Shown piece by piece: positions 25,529 to 35,775 of a stretch of DNA of 64,000 bases. The notes beneath the pieces are model-generated. The model saw nothing but the letters and a program-made list of their open reading frames with translations, was not told the origin of the DNA and did not search any database. The stretch spans positions 1-64,000 of the forward strand of contig CANLEM010000004.1 of assembly GCA_947489685.1 (NCBI GenBank), written 5' to 3'. This DNA is from an uncultured Aquimarina sp. (GTDB lineage Bacteria; Bacteroidota; Bacteroidia; Flavobacteriales; Flavobacteriaceae). Each line of letters opens with the position of its first letter. The stretch's first letter is position 1. Both the position numbers and the translations under genes were made by a program.

Positions 25529-26407
25529 ATGATTGAATTATTATCAAAAAAGCTTAACTGGTTGGATGTAGAATACTGGTTTTATATCTTAAATGATCTA
25601 AGTTTAATTTACATCATTCTTCCTTTTTTTGTATTGGAGTTGATTCGCTATGCATACTTAAAACGTCTTACAAAAGATTTAATTCTAGATTCTATAGCCA
25701 ATATTATAACATTTGGAGCCTTTTTTATTATTGAAATAGTATTAGGTTTACTAGCCATCACCAAAGTTTATTTTTGGTTATACAACAATTTTAGCTTACC
25801 CCATTTAGAGTTAAATTTGGTAACCATAATCACCTGCGTTTTGTTAGCCGATTTAGCCTATTATTGGGAACATCGAATGATGCATCGTATAGGTATTGGT
25901 TGGGCTACCCATACGGTACACCATAGTTCTCCTCATTTCAATATGTCTGTTGCTTATCGCTTTGGCCCATTAGATGCTATTTTACCAATACTATTTTCGC
26001 TACCCATCGTATTATTAGGTTATGACCCTATTTTGGTCTTATTATCTGAAATTTTTGTTCAGGTATTTCAGACACTGCTACACACAGAAATTATAGGAAA
26101 ATTGGTAAAACCAGTTGAATATATTTTTAATACGCCTTCGCACCATAGGGTACATCATGGATCGAACAAGCAATACTGGGATAAAAATTATGCCGGAATA
26201 TTAATCATTTGGGATAGAATATTAGGCACTTTTGAGCCGGAAGTTGAAAAAGTGAAATATGGTATTTCTGAACCTTTAGATTCAAATAATCCTATAAAGG
26301 TATTTTTTCATGGTTTGACTAGATTATATGACAAAGTCAAAAAAACTAATGGGCTCAAAAACAAAATTTTAGTATTTGTTAAACCACCTGATTGGGAGTC
26401 AAAATAA
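25529..26407 (+). CDS. Sterol desaturase / fatty acid hydroxylase family protein
   Basis: A 292-residue membrane di-iron enzyme. TM helices occur near residues 17-40, 52-80, 92-112 and 150-185. The histidine clusters are complete: HRMMH near 121, HTVHH near 134 and HHRVHH near 208, together matching the eight-His motif of the family. These enzymes hydroxylate or desaturate lipids such as fatty acids, sterols or hopanoids with O2. The substrate cannot be told. It is the second gene of a two-gene unit and is separated from dnaK by a strong bidirectional terminator. Confidence 0.9.
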   Translation: MIELLSKKLNWLDVEYWFYILNDLSLIYIILPFFVLELIRYAYLKRLTKDLILDSIANIITFGAFFIIEIVLGLLAITKVYFWLYNNFSLPHLELNLVTIITCVLLADLAYYWEHRMMHRIGIGWATHTVHHSSPHFNMSVAYRFGPLDAILPILFSLPIVLLGYDPILVLLSEIFVQVFQTLLHTEIIGKLVKPVEYIFNTPSHHRVHHGSNKQYWDKNYAGILIIWDRILGTFEPEVEKVKYGISEPLDSNNPIKVFFHGLTRLYDKVKKTNGLKNKILVFVKPPDWESK

Positions 26408-26448
26408 AAACGACTCTCCCTTTTCTACATACAGAATATGAAAAATAA

Positions 26449-26485
26449 AAAACTCGTGAAATCATAATTTCACGAGTTTTAATTT
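26449..26485. terminator. Bidirectional terminator (14-bp perfect stem)
   Basis: aaaactcgtgaaat (26449-26462) pairs perfectly with atttcacgagtttt (26467-26480) around a four-base loop; A- and T-runs on both sides suit termination of both the hydroxylase gene and the convergent dnaK. Confidence 0.88.
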
Positions 26486-26547
26486 TTATGAAAAGTTTAT
26501 TTAAGAATTAGATTCTCGTTAAACTTAGTGATTTACATAAAATGTAA

Positions 26548-28458
26548 TTACTTCACCTCTTCAAAATCAACATCTTCTACATCGCTACCTTCAGAATCTC
26601 CTCCTGATTGGTCTGCTCCTGCATCAGGACCTGGTTGTCCATTTTGTTGAGCTTCGGCTTGAGCTTTGTACATCTCTTCACTAGCAACTTTCCATGCTTC
26701 ATTGATTTTATCAAGAGCTGGTTGGATTACTGCAAGATCTTTAGATTCATAAGCTTTTTTCAATTCTTCTAAAGCTTCTTCGATTGGTTTTTTCTTATCA
26801 TCAGATAATTTATCACCAAACTCTGTTAATTGCTTTTCTGTCTGAAAAATCATTCCATCTGCTTCATTCAGCTTATCAGCAGTTTCTTTTGCAGTCTTAT
26901 CGGCTTCAGCATTCGCTTCAGCTTCTTGCTTCATTTTCTCGATTTCTTCTTCAGTTAATCCAGAAGATGCTTCGATACGAATATCCTGAGACTTGTTTGT
27001 TGCTTTATCAGTAGCAGATACTTTGATAATACCATTGGCATCGATATCAAAAGTAACCTCGATTTGCGGTGTTCCTCTTTGCGCTGGTGGAATACCATCT
27101 AAGTGGAAACGACCAATAGTTTTATTATCTGCCGCCATAGGACGTTCTCCTTGTAACACATGGATCTCTACAGATGGCTGATTATCTGCTGCAGTAGAAA
27201 ACACTTGTGATTTCTTGGTTGGGATAGTAGTATTGGCATCGATAAGCTTTGTCATTACATTACCCATTGTCTCAATCCCTAAAGAAAGAGGAGTTACATC
27301 TAATAACAATACATCTTTAACATCTCCTGTTAATACACCACCTTGGATAGCAGCTCCAACGGCCACAACCTCATCTGGATTTACTCCTTTACTTGGTGAT
27401 TTTCCAAAAAACTTCTCTACCGCTTCCTGTACTGCAGGAATACGAGTAGATCCACCAACCAATATAATTTCATCGATATCGCTAGTAGAAAGTCCGGCAG
27501 CATCAAGTGCAGTACGACATGGCTCTACTGTACGTTTTACCAGATCATCTATTAATTGATCAAACTTTGATCTGCTTAACGTTCTTACCAAGTGCTTAGG
27601 ACCGCTAGCGGTAGCTGTAACATATGGTAAATTGATTTCTGTTTGTGAAGAAGAAGATAATTCTATCTTCGCTTTTTCTGCCGCTTCTTTAAGACGTTGT
27701 AATGCCATTGGGTCTTCACGAAGATCCATATTCTCATCGGCCTTAAATTCTTCAGCCAACCAATCAATGATTTTTTGATCCACATCATCTCCTCCTAAGT
27801 GCGTATCTCCATCTGTAGACAACACTTCAAATACACCATCTCCTAATTCAAGGATAGATACATCATGCGTACCTCCACCAAAATCAAATACAACGATCTT
27901 TTGATCTGTTCCTTTTTTATCTAAACCATAAGCCAATGCTGCTGCAGTAGGCTCATTAATGATTCTTTCAACTTTAAGTCCTGCTATTTCACCAGCTTCT
28001 TTAGTAGCTTGACGTTGTGCATCATTAAAATACGCAGGAACTGTAATTACTGCTCTAGAAACGTCTTGTCCTAAATAATCCTCTGCCGTTTTCTTCATTT
28101 TCTGAAGTGTCATCGCAGATAATTCTTGAGGAGTATATAAACGACCGTCAATATCTACTCTTGGCGTATCATTATCTCCTTTTACCACTTTGTAAGCAGC
28201 TCTTTTAGCCTCTTTAGCAGATTCAGAGAATTTATTTCCCATAAATCTCTTTATAGAAGATATAGTCTTAGTTGGATTAGTAACTGCTTGACGTTTTGCA
28301 GGGTCCCCTACTTTAATTTCTCCTCCTTCTACAAACGCAATTACAGATGGAGTAGTTCTTTTACCTTCAGCATTAGGGATTACTACAGGCTCATTACCTT
28401 CCATTACAGAAACACAAGAGTTGGTTGTCCCTAAGTCTATTCCTATTATTTTACTCAT
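26548..28458 (-). CDS. dnaK: Molecular chaperone DnaK (Hsp70)
   Basis: A 636-residue Hsp70. The ATPase domain shows [16 protein letters not shown] at the N-terminus, [17 protein letters not shown] near 192 and the adenosine-binding [12 protein letters not shown] near 335. The interdomain linker [12 protein letters not shown] near 387 is intact, followed by the substrate-binding domain, the helical lid, and a disordered Gly/Gln tail ending in EDVDFEEVK. It folds nascent and stress-damaged proteins together with DnaJ and GrpE, whose genes are not adjacent here. Upstream sequence (28459-28687) shows no CIRCE-type inverted repeat or clear TAnnTTTG element that I could find. Confidence 0.97.
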   Translation of the reverse strand: MSKIIGIDLGTTNSCVSVMEGNEPVVIPNAEGKRTTPSVIAFVEGGEIKVGDPAKRQAVTNPTKTISSIKRFMGNKFSESAKEAKRAAYKVVKGDNDTPRVDIDGRLYTPQELSAMTLQKMKKTAEDYLGQDVSRAVITVPAYFNDAQRQATKEAGEIAGLKVERIINEPTAAALAYGLDKKGTDQKIVVFDFGGGTHDVSILELGDGVFEVLSTDGDTHLGGDDVDQKIIDWLAEEFKADENMDLREDPMALQRLKEAAEKAKIELSSSSQTEINLPYVTATASGPKHLVRTLSRSKFDQLIDDLVKRTVEPCRTALDAAGLSTSDIDEIILVGGSTRIPAVQEAVEKFFGKSPSKGVNPDEVVAVGAAIQGGVLTGDVKDVLLLDVTPLSLGIETMGNVMTKLIDANTTIPTKKSQVFSTAADNQPSVEIHVLQGERPMAADNKTIGRFHLDGIPPAQRGTPQIEVTFDIDANGIIKVSATDKATNKSQDIRIEASSGLTEEEIEKMKQEAEANAEADKTAKETADKLNEADGMIFQTEKQLTEFGDKLSDDKKKPIEEALEELKKAYESKDLAVIQPALDKINEAWKVASEEMYKAQAEAQQNGQPGPDAGADQSGGDSEGSDVEDVDFEEVK

Positions 28459-28687
28459 TTTATACTAAATTGTTATACTATTTGTTCATAATAATTTAAT
28501 GCTGTTAGGTCAATGATTATGCCATTGCCATCTATCTGACAGGATGTCATTCTCTTATAAGAACATATACATAAACAAATAGCTATTCTTTGCACAAAAA
28601 ACAAGATCAACTATTCTTCAAAAAACAACCGTATTTATTACCAAAAAACTATATTTACCCTTTAAATTGTTTCAATAATTACGAATT

Positions 28688-30112
28688 ATGGAATGTATCA
28701 GTATTTTTGACATGCTGAAGATAGGCGTTGGGCCTTCAAGTTCGCATACATTAGGGCCTTGGCGTGCCGGAAGACGATGGATCGCAGAATTAAAGAAAGA
28801 TAATAACTTCGAATCTGTTACGTCGATTACCGTCGATCTTTTTGGTTCATTATCACTAACCGGAAAAGGGCATGCCACAGATATTGCAGTGATTTTGGGT
28901 TTATGTGGTTATGACCCACAAACTATTGATGTTTCGGCTATTTCCTCTATTATTGATCTTATTACCGATTCAAAAGAACTTAAATTCAATAATGAATTTG
29001 CCGTGCCATTTGATCCAGCTACGCAAATTATCTTTAATCGAGAGTTTAAAGATTTTCATCCGAATGGAATGACATTTCATGCTACATTAAAAGACAACCA
29101 AAAAATTTCTTCTTCTTTTTATTCTATTGGAGGTGGATTTGTAGTAAAAGAAGAACGAAAAAGGAAAGAAAAAAAACTAGAAGCATTTGAGTATTTTCCT
29201 TTACCAATTCAAAAAGCAACAGATCTGTTAGCTTATTGTACTGACAAAAAGAAGAAAGTTTCTGAAATCGTTCTAGAAAACGAAAGATCACTACTTAATG
29301 ATCAGGAAATAGATGAAAGAATCGCCAAGGTGTGGGATGTAATGCTTGAGTCTATGTACATTGGTTGTCATACAGAAGGTACACTTCCTGGCGGATTAAA
29401 TGTAAGGCGTAGAGCTTTTGACACGCATAAAAAATTGATTGGTGACACGCCGTATACTTCTCCTAAAGAATGGATCGAAGCTATTAGAAATACCGAAGTT
29501 AAATTTCGACAGATATTAAAATGGGTATCTTGTTTTGCTCTGGCAGTAAATGAAGTAAATGCATCTCTGGGGAGAGTAGTAACTGCACCGACCAATGGTA
29601 GTGCTGGGGTTATTCCTGCGGTTATGATGTATTATATGGTTATCGAAAACCATGATGCCAATTTTGATGACGTTAAACAATTTATGCTGGTTGCCGGAGA
29701 AATCGGTAGTCTATTCAAAAAAGGAGCTACTATATCTGCTGCAATGGGAGGATGTCAAGCAGAAATTGGTGTGTCTTCTGCTATGGCAGCAGGTGCTCTT
29801 ACAGAGTTAATGGGAGGAACTCCCGAACAAGTACTAATGGCCAGTGAAATTGCAATGGAACATCATCTCGGTTTAACCTGCGACCCTATAGGAGGACTCG
29901 TACAAGTTCCTTGTATAGAAAGAAACGCAATGGGAGCAATTAAAGCCATTAACGCATGCGAGATGGCTCTGGATACTGATGCCGCTAATGCCAAAGTACC
30001 ATTAGACAAGGTTATAGAGACCATGTGGGAGACAGCGCTGGACATGAATACCAAATATAAGGAAACCAGTGAAGGAGGTTTGGCTATTAAAGTAAGTTTA
30101 AGCGATTGCTAA
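28688..30112 (+). CDS. sdaA: L-serine ammonia-lyase (iron-sulfur type)
   Basis: A 474-residue single-chain L-serine dehydratase. The N-terminal beta domain begins SIFDMLKIGVGPSSSHTLGP with the SSSHT substrate motif; the alpha domain carries the conserved Cys residues for the [4Fe-4S] cluster, including GGCQAEIGVSSA near 357 and LTCDPIGGLVQVPCIERN near 397. It deaminates L-serine to pyruvate and ammonia. Length and fused beta-alpha order match the enterobacterial SdaA type. It is divergent from dnaK and followed by a convergent NTF2-like gene. Confidence 0.95.
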   Translation: MECISIFDMLKIGVGPSSSHTLGPWRAGRRWIAELKKDNNFESVTSITVDLFGSLSLTGKGHATDIAVILGLCGYDPQTIDVSAISSIIDLITDSKELKFNNEFAVPFDPATQIIFNREFKDFHPNGMTFHATLKDNQKISSSFYSIGGGFVVKEERKRKEKKLEAFEYFPLPIQKATDLLAYCTDKKKKVSEIVLENERSLLNDQEIDERIAKVWDVMLESMYIGCHTEGTLPGGLNVRRRAFDTHKKLIGDTPYTSPKEWIEAIRNTEVKFRQILKWVSCFALAVNEVNASLGRVVTAPTNGSAGVIPAVMMYYMVIENHDANFDDVKQFMLVAGEIGSLFKKGATISAAMGGCQAEIGVSSAMAAGALTELMGGTPEQVLMASEIAMEHHLGLTCDPIGGLVQVPCIERNAMGAIKAINACEMALDTDAANAKVPLDKVIETMWETALDMNTKYKETSEGGLAIKVSLSDC

Positions 30113-30127
30113 CGAACAATTAAACTT

Positions 30128-30619
30128 TTATTCTTGTTTACAGCCTTCTCTTTTTCGGGTGTCGGCTAGGGCAATTATTTTCCAAGAATTCCCATCATTA
30201 TATAACTGAAAAACATTAACTCCGCAATGACTAAAATTGCCATTAAGATAAAACTCGTAGGGTGTCCAAGCATTTGCAATGTTTGCATCTGCATCAATTT
30301 TAAAAAGTAGTAATCGCTCATCCCATTTTTGATCTGCAGGTCTATTTTGAATTGCTCCTAATAATTTTTCTACAGCCACTTTAACGGTCTTTAATTCTCC
30401 CGCTTTATTCTTAGCAATGGTTTGTATTGCTATATTAGGATCGATTGTCTTTTTCATTTTTGCTGTATCTCCAGAATGAAATCCTTCGAAAAATTCTAAT
30501 ATAGTTGCTTTTACTTCTTTTTGATAACGAGTACTTTCATCTTTAGAAACTTCTTTTTGAGCATATCCCGTACTTAAAAAGGCAAAAAATAACAAAACAG
30601 AGGCAAGTGATTTATACAT
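30128..30619 (-). CDS. NTF2-like (SnoaL-type) exported protein
   Basis: A 163-residue protein with a cleavable signal peptide (residues 1-20, ending GYAQ). The mature part fits the NTF2-like cone fold: an N-terminal helix (KATILEFFEGFHSGDTAKMKKTI), a central beta section and a C-terminal strand pair NVFQLYNDGNSWKIIALADTR. Family members are binding or catalytic proteins of varied function; none can be assigned. It stands alone on the minus strand. Confidence 0.8.
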   Translation of the reverse strand: MYKSLASVLLFFAFLSTGYAQKEVSKDESTRYQKEVKATILEFFEGFHSGDTAKMKKTIDPNIAIQTIAKNKAGELKTVKVAVEKLLGAIQNRPADQKWDERLLLFKIDADANIANAWTPYEFYLNGNFSHCGVNVFQLYNDGNSWKIIALADTRKREGCKQE

Positions 30620-30760
30620 AATATCGTTTTTTGATTCCTATAAATGTATGATTTTAATTGCTTTCTTTATCAACTTCATTTTATTTATACGCTATAAAAG
30701 AAAATACACTTGTTCTCATATGGGTAAATGATTACTTTTACAGCACAAAATTCATACAAA

Positions 30761-31579
30761 ATGTCTACAGCAAAGAAAGATTACAAACGTGTAACCGTAA
30801 AATCTCTGGTAGAGATGAAAGCAAATGGAGAAAAAATTTCCATGTTAACTGCTTATGATTATACCATGGCCAAAATTGTAGATGGAGCTGGTGTAGATGT
30901 AATCTTGGTAGGTGATTCTGCCTCAAACGTAATGGCTGGTCACGAGACCACTTTACCAATCACTTTGGATCAAATGATATATCATGCATCATCCGTAATT
31001 AGAGCTATTGATCGTGCTCTTATTGTTGTAGATATTCCTTTTGGAAGCTATCAAAGTGATCCAAAAGAAGCACTGCGTTCTGCTATTAGAATAATGAAAG
31101 AATCAGGTGCTCATGCTGTAAAGATGGAAGGAGGAAAAGAAGTTAAAGAATCTATTAAAAGAACTTTAAATGCTGGGATTCCTGTAATGGGGCATTTGGG
31201 TTTAACGCCTCAATCTATATACAAATTTGGAACCTATACCGTTCGTGCCAAAGAAGAAGAAGAAGCCAGGAAATTAAAAGAAGATGCTCTTATGTTGGAG
31301 AAAATAGGATGTTTTGCTGTAGTGCTTGAAAAAGTTCCTGCCAAACTTGCTAAAGAAGTGGCAGAGAGTTTAACCATTCCTATTATAGGAATCGGAGCAG
31401 GAAATGGTGTGGATGGACAAGTTTTGGTAACACATGACATGTTGGGTATGACTCACGAATTTAACCCTCGTTTTTTAAGAAGGTATCTGGATCTCTATAC
31501 CGAAATGACAAATGCATTCAAAAAATACGTTATTGATGTAAAAGCTGTTGATTTCCCTAACGAAAATGAACAGTACTAA
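30761..31579 (+). CDS. panB: 3-methyl-2-oxobutanoate hydroxymethyltransferase
   Basis: A 272-residue PanB from the ATG at 30761; a frame opening at 30728 would add 11 residues not typical of the family. The substrate and Mg2+ sites are visible: [53 protein letters not shown] and the catalytic-Glu region VLEKVP. It converts 2-oxoisovalerate to ketopantoate, the first step to pantothenate and CoA. No other pan gene is nearby. The pseudouridine synthase gene follows by 34 bases. Confidence 0.95.
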   Translation: MSTAKKDYKRVTVKSLVEMKANGEKISMLTAYDYTMAKIVDGAGVDVILVGDSASNVMAGHETTLPITLDQMIYHASSVIRAIDRALIVVDIPFGSYQSDPKEALRSAIRIMKESGAHAVKMEGGKEVKESIKRTLNAGIPVMGHLGLTPQSIYKFGTYTVRAKEEEEARKLKEDALMLEKIGCFAVVLEKVPAKLAKEVAESLTIPIIGIGAGNGVDGQVLVTHDMLGMTHEFNPRFLRRYLDLYTEMTNAFKKYVIDVKAVDFPNENEQY

Positions 31580-31613
31580 ATAGAAAAAACCTGATTCTTA
31601 CATAGCAGATTAA

Positions 31614-32309
31614 ATGTCCAAAACGATCTCCACCGCCTCCAACCTTCAGGTTCTTTATGAGGACAATCATATCATTATCGTTAATAAACGATCTGGAGAT
31701 ATTGTTCAAGGAGATAAAACTGGTGACAAACCGCTGAGTGAGGTCGTAAAAGAATACATTGCAAAAAAATACAATAAACCTGGTGCGGTATATCTTGGCG
31801 TAGTACACCGATTAGATCGCCCGACTAGTGGTATTGTTGTGTTTGCAAGAACAAGTAAAGCTTTGCCAAGACTTAATAAAATTTTCGCAAATAAAGAAGC
31901 ACAAAAAACGTATTGGGCAGTGGTAAAAGATAAGCCCCAAAAAGAAAATGACACCCTTATTCACTGGTTAAAAAGAAATCCTAAACAAAATAAATCATAC
32001 GCTCATAAAAATGAGGTGCCGGATAGTAAAAAGGCAATTTTAGATTATACGGTGACTAAAAAATTAGATTATTATTATGTGCTTGAAATTGATCTTCACA
32101 CAGGGAGACATCATCAAATACGTTCTCAACTTTCGAGTATTGGTTGTGCTATAAAAGGAGATTTAAAATACGGCGCAAAAAGAAGTAATCCAAACGGTAG
32201 TATACACCTTCATGCTCGAAAACTTACATTTATGCATCCTGTTAAAAAAGAAGAATTAACTATTATTGCTCCTCCTCCTTCTGACCCTATTTGGGATCAT
32301 ACACTTTAA
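31614..32309 (+). CDS. RluA-family pseudouridine synthase
   Basis: A 231-residue RluA-type enzyme without an S4 domain. The catalytic Asp lies in HRLDRPTSGIVVFARTSKA near residue 66, and the family motifs LHTGRHHQIRSQL near 160 and IHLHARKLTFMHPV near 203 are intact. It isomerises a uridine in rRNA or tRNA; the exact site cannot be told from the sequence. Its stop codon abuts that of the convergent transporter gene with no bases between. Confidence 0.92.
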   Translation: MSKTISTASNLQVLYEDNHIIIVNKRSGDIVQGDKTGDKPLSEVVKEYIAKKYNKPGAVYLGVVHRLDRPTSGIVVFARTSKALPRLNKIFANKEAQKTYWAVVKDKPQKENDTLIHWLKRNPKQNKSYAHKNEVPDSKKAILDYTVTKKLDYYYVLEIDLHTGRHHQIRSQLSSIGCAIKGDLKYGAKRSNPNGSIHLHARKLTFMHPVKKEELTIIAPPPSDPIWDHTL

Positions 32310-33170
32310 TTATTTGTAGGTTCTTATGCTTTCAATAATAACAGAGGTGAGTATTAAGACTCCACCAATTATTGTCGAAAGAACAGGAATTTCATGTAAA
32401 AATAGTATCCCAATAATGATTCCGTAAACCGGTTGAACACTACTTATGATACTCGCCGTTGTGATTGAAAATCGTTTAAAACTTTGCAAAAACAAGGTAT
32501 GACCTATCGCAGTTGTTAATAATGCCAAAGTAAGGGTTGGCAACCATTGTGTTTTAATCCCCGAACTGTCCATTACAATTATAAATGGTAACAAAACTAT
32601 ACTCACCACCAGTAATTGATACCACATTAACACCGAACCGTTATAATTTCCTACTTTGGTTTTCATGATAAGATTACGTAATGAATAACACACTGCAGAA
32701 ATGATTCCAAGAAGAACTGCTTTGGTATATGAATTACTAAAATCTAAATCAGGAACCAGGAAATAAATACCAACCAACACCAAAAGAGCAAGAAGAATAT
32801 GAATTTTTTGAAATTTAGTTTTCAATAAAACAGGTTCTAATAAAGCTGTAATAACGGGATACGTAAAAATGGATAACATCCCAATTGCTACATTGGATAA
32901 TTTTAGTGCATAAAAATAGGTAATCCAATGTAGTCCCATTAATACACCGCTCAAAATAATTACGGGGCGATCTTTACTACTCGAATTAAATGACATCCCT
33001 CTCCATTTACAATAGATGAAAAGTAAAACTCCTGCCAAAATAGCTCTAAAACCTATTATTACAGGAACAGGCATATCAATATACCTACCCAAAGCACCAG
33101 AAGTACTTATTAAAAGCATCGCTAAATTGAGCTCTAGTATATTTCTTAAATGTTGATTATTTTTAGACAA
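32310..33170 (-). CDS. EamA/DMT-family transporter
   Basis: A 286-residue inner-membrane protein with ten predicted TM helices arranged as two EamA repeats (about residues 12-140 and 150-282). The end of each repeat has the typical ITALLEPVLL and VYGIIIGILFLHE motifs. Such proteins export amino acids, nucleobases or other metabolites; the substrate is unknown. It lies three bases after the large T9SS-secreted protein gene on the same strand and could be read through from it. Confidence 0.9.
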   Translation of the reverse strand: MSKNNQHLRNILELNLAMLLISTSGALGRYIDMPVPVIIGFRAILAGVLLFIYCKWRGMSFNSSSKDRPVIILSGVLMGLHWITYFYALKLSNVAIGMLSIFTYPVITALLEPVLLKTKFQKIHILLALLVLVGIYFLVPDLDFSNSYTKAVLLGIISAVCYSLRNLIMKTKVGNYNGSVLMWYQLLVVSIVLLPFIIVMDSSGIKTQWLPTLTLALLTTAIGHTLFLQSFKRFSITTASIISSVQPVYGIIIGILFLHEIPVLSTIIGGVLILTSVIIESIRTYK

Positions 33171-33173
33171 CGG

Positions 33174-35651
33174 TTATCGGATTAAAGAAAAATTAGAATT
33201 AAACACTTTTTGTATACCCTCTTCAATATATAGCACTTTAAACCAATAATCACTTGCCGGTAATAGATTACCATTATATGTACCATCCCAATTTCCTGTT
33301 GCCCCCAAATCTTTAAGAAGCTTACCATATCTATCAAAAATTAAGATTTGCAGTATACTAACATTTGTATTTCCTACTATCCCCCAAGAATCATGAAATC
33401 CATCTCCATTAGGTGTAAAATATCTTGGGTAATCTACAACAATCCCAACATTAAACTCTAGTTCTCCACACATAAGCAAATCTCTAACAAATACTACATG
33501 CTCTCCTCTGGGAACACCAGTAAAAATATTCGATGATTGCCAACTTCTATTATCTAACCTAAACTCGTATTCTCCATTACCTACTACTGTCACTTCAATA
33601 GTAGCATTATTAGAAAATGCCCCAGACAGTAGTTCTGCAGTAATACTTTCTGGTGGATAAGAATTTATGACTATCGTACTTTTGGATAGGGTACATCCAC
33701 TAATGATACTTGTTGCAAGTACGGTATATTTGCCTTCATTACTAGGTAAAAAAGAATCTCCTGTTTCTCCTATAATCTCATTTGCCGCAATAGGTGTACT
33801 ACCCGTAAACCACTGAAAAGTATAGTCCAAAGGATTTAATCCCGTTTCAATTCGATCTGTAGGTAACAAATTTATTTGCGTACCATCACCTTCGATGCAG
33901 GATATGTATTCCTCTTCAAACTCAATTGGATCAAAAGGATTAGCTATTAATGTAATATGTTGCCCTAGTCCTAAACATGAATTTGCTATGTTATTCTCTA
34001 CTCTAACATAAAGATTTGCTATAAAAGGAGAGGTTGTATTTCTATAATTAGATATATCTGTTATTTCATTTTGTTCGGATAATGCATCTTGTTCATTTTC
34101 GTAATACTCGATTGTTAAGTTTTGACCTCCGGGGAATAATTGTAGAATCTGATTGGTGGCATCGCTAAAATTAAACACTGCTATCCCATCGGTAGGATCA
34201 TCATCATCTGCTTCGCATATCACATAAGTAAGATTAAAACTGGCCGGAATCTGCGTAGTAGAAACCTCTAGATCTATTCGAGATGTCGAAAAACAGTTTG
34301 TAACAGGAGATGTTACTCGGGCATATACAATGCTATTTTGTACAACTGGATTAGTATACGTAGTAAAATTAGTGATTTGATCTGCTATATCCCCAGTAAT
34401 TGCTTGTTGTTCGGTTACATAATATGTAAAAGTTTCATTGGTTGCGCTGGACGATATTAATGAATTTGCTTCGGATAAATTAAACATCGAAAAACCATCA
34501 GTATCATCATCACACTGTAATAAAGAAACCGCGTTTGCCACCGTAGGCGGGGCTACAAATTCTACAGTTATTGAATCTGTCGAGGTGCACCCACTAGCGA
34601 TTTCTATCTCAACACTATAAACTCCGCTTTGCGTAATTTCTAATTGAGCGCCACCTGCCAATAAGGTCGTTCCATCGCCAGACATTAAGGGTAACCCATC
34701 TCTCGTCCAGGTATAGGTAACACTATTTCCTGTAGAAGCATCCAAAACAATTGGAGTACCAATACAGCCAGGATTGCCAGAAGCCAAGGTTCTGTCATCT
34801 CCAAGGTCTCCTCCTATTTTAAAACTTCCGGCAGATAAAAATACTGCCGAATCGAATGCTCCATCTCTATTTTCTGCAATAACTAATTTTATGGTGTACC
34901 GCTCCCCTATGATCACATCTCCCGAGGCCGTAAAAACTTTGGTATAACCGTTAAAATCAATTGGTGCAGCAGCGCCAGGGGGAATTGTTCTGTTATAAAA
35001 ATTTTGATTTTGCGGTGCACATTCTGAGACCCCATCAATTACATCTTCAAAATCTCCATCATTATTTAGATCAACTCCTTCGTTAACTGTAGTAACTTTT
35101 ATGGCAGTATTTGTACCAGGTACAACTGCAAGATTTCTAGAATTTCCTGAAGAATCGGTAAGAATAAAAGCAAAAACATCAGAAAAACTACAAGGAAATC
35201 CTCCAAAATACTCCTCAGAAGCGAATAAAAAATCAAAGCTTATAAAATCAATAGTCGGAACAAAATCGAATTGAAGATAAGAAGCGTTAAAAAGATTAGG
35301 AGTATTAGTAATAGTTCCTAAATCATTATCCCCACCCCATCCAGTATCATTTCCTTCGGATAATGCTATCGTACCATTGGGGCCAACGGCACTTCTTGCA
35401 TTTCCGGTACTTAAAATTATCCCTTTGTCAATTTCAAAACCAGAACCATTAGACTCAAAATAGCCAATCCCGTTAAATCCAAAATTTGACCCTGTAAATG
35501 AAGAAATATTCTCTACCGTTGCGCAAGGGCTATCGATCAAGATATCTTCAACCAATTGTTCTGCCGTAAAAGAACTATCATCCACAAGTATCTGTGCTTG
35601 CAATGTATAGGTAAAGATTAATAAAATAAGTAATAGTAATTTATCTATCAT
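33174..35651 (-). CDS. Secreted choice-of-anchor L protein with T9SS type B sorting domain
   Basis: An 825-residue exported protein. Signal peptide 1-20 ends LQAQ. Residues about 25-285 form a choice-of-anchor L domain (markers: GIGYFESNGSGFEIDKGIILSTG, FLFASEEY, and an ENRDGAFDSAVFLSAG stretch). Ig/PKD-like beta modules follow to about 735, one with CIGTPIVLDASTGNSVTYTW. The C-terminal 85 residues are a gliding-motility/T9SS type B sorting domain (YFTPNGDGFHDSWGI, LLKDLGATGNWDGTYNG). It is thus predicted to be exported by type IX secretion to the surface or medium. Ligand unknown; adhesion is plausible. A Ca-binding-type DLNNDGDFEDVIDG stretch occurs near residue 205. Confidence 0.9.
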   Translation of the reverse strand: MIDKLLLLILLIFTYTLQAQILVDDSSFTAEQLVEDILIDSPCATVENISSFTGSNFGFNGIGYFESNGSGFEIDKGIILSTGNARSAVGPNGTIALSEGNDTGWGGDNDLGTITNTPNLFNASYLQFDFVPTIDFISFDFLFASEEYFGGFPCSFSDVFAFILTDSSGNSRNLAVVPGTNTAIKVTTVNEGVDLNNDGDFEDVIDGVSECAPQNQNFYNRTIPPGAAAPIDFNGYTKVFTASGDVIIGERYTIKLVIAENRDGAFDSAVFLSAGSFKIGGDLGDDRTLASGNPGCIGTPIVLDASTGNSVTYTWTRDGLPLMSGDGTTLLAGGAQLEITQSGVYSVEIEIASGCTSTDSITVEFVAPPTVANAVSLLQCDDDTDGFSMFNLSEANSLISSSATNETFTYYVTEQQAITGDIADQITNFTTYTNPVVQNSIVYARVTSPVTNCFSTSRIDLEVSTTQIPASFNLTYVICEADDDDPTDGIAVFNFSDATNQILQLFPGGQNLTIEYYENEQDALSEQNEITDISNYRNTTSPFIANLYVRVENNIANSCLGLGQHITLIANPFDPIEFEEEYISCIEGDGTQINLLPTDRIETGLNPLDYTFQWFTGSTPIAANEIIGETGDSFLPSNEGKYTVLATSIISGCTLSKSTIVINSYPPESITAELLSGAFSNNATIEVTVVGNGEYEFRLDNRSWQSSNIFTGVPRGEHVVFVRDLLMCGELEFNVGIVVDYPRYFTPNGDGFHDSWGIVGNTNVSILQILIFDRYGKLLKDLGATGNWDGTYNGNLLPASDYWFKVLYIEEGIQKVFNSNFSLIR

Positions 35652-35775
35652 TATGGGTATTTCTAATTGTCATACGCAATAGAACTTTTTTATTTATAAA
35701 ATGCGCAATATCCTTATTAAACAACAAATTAAAAATAAAACACCCTATTTTATTTATAAAGATTAACATATTAGT

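Noticed and set aside
28459..28687. CIRCE or similar heat-shock operator before dnaK
   Set aside because: No 9-bp inverted repeat of the CIRCE type is present.
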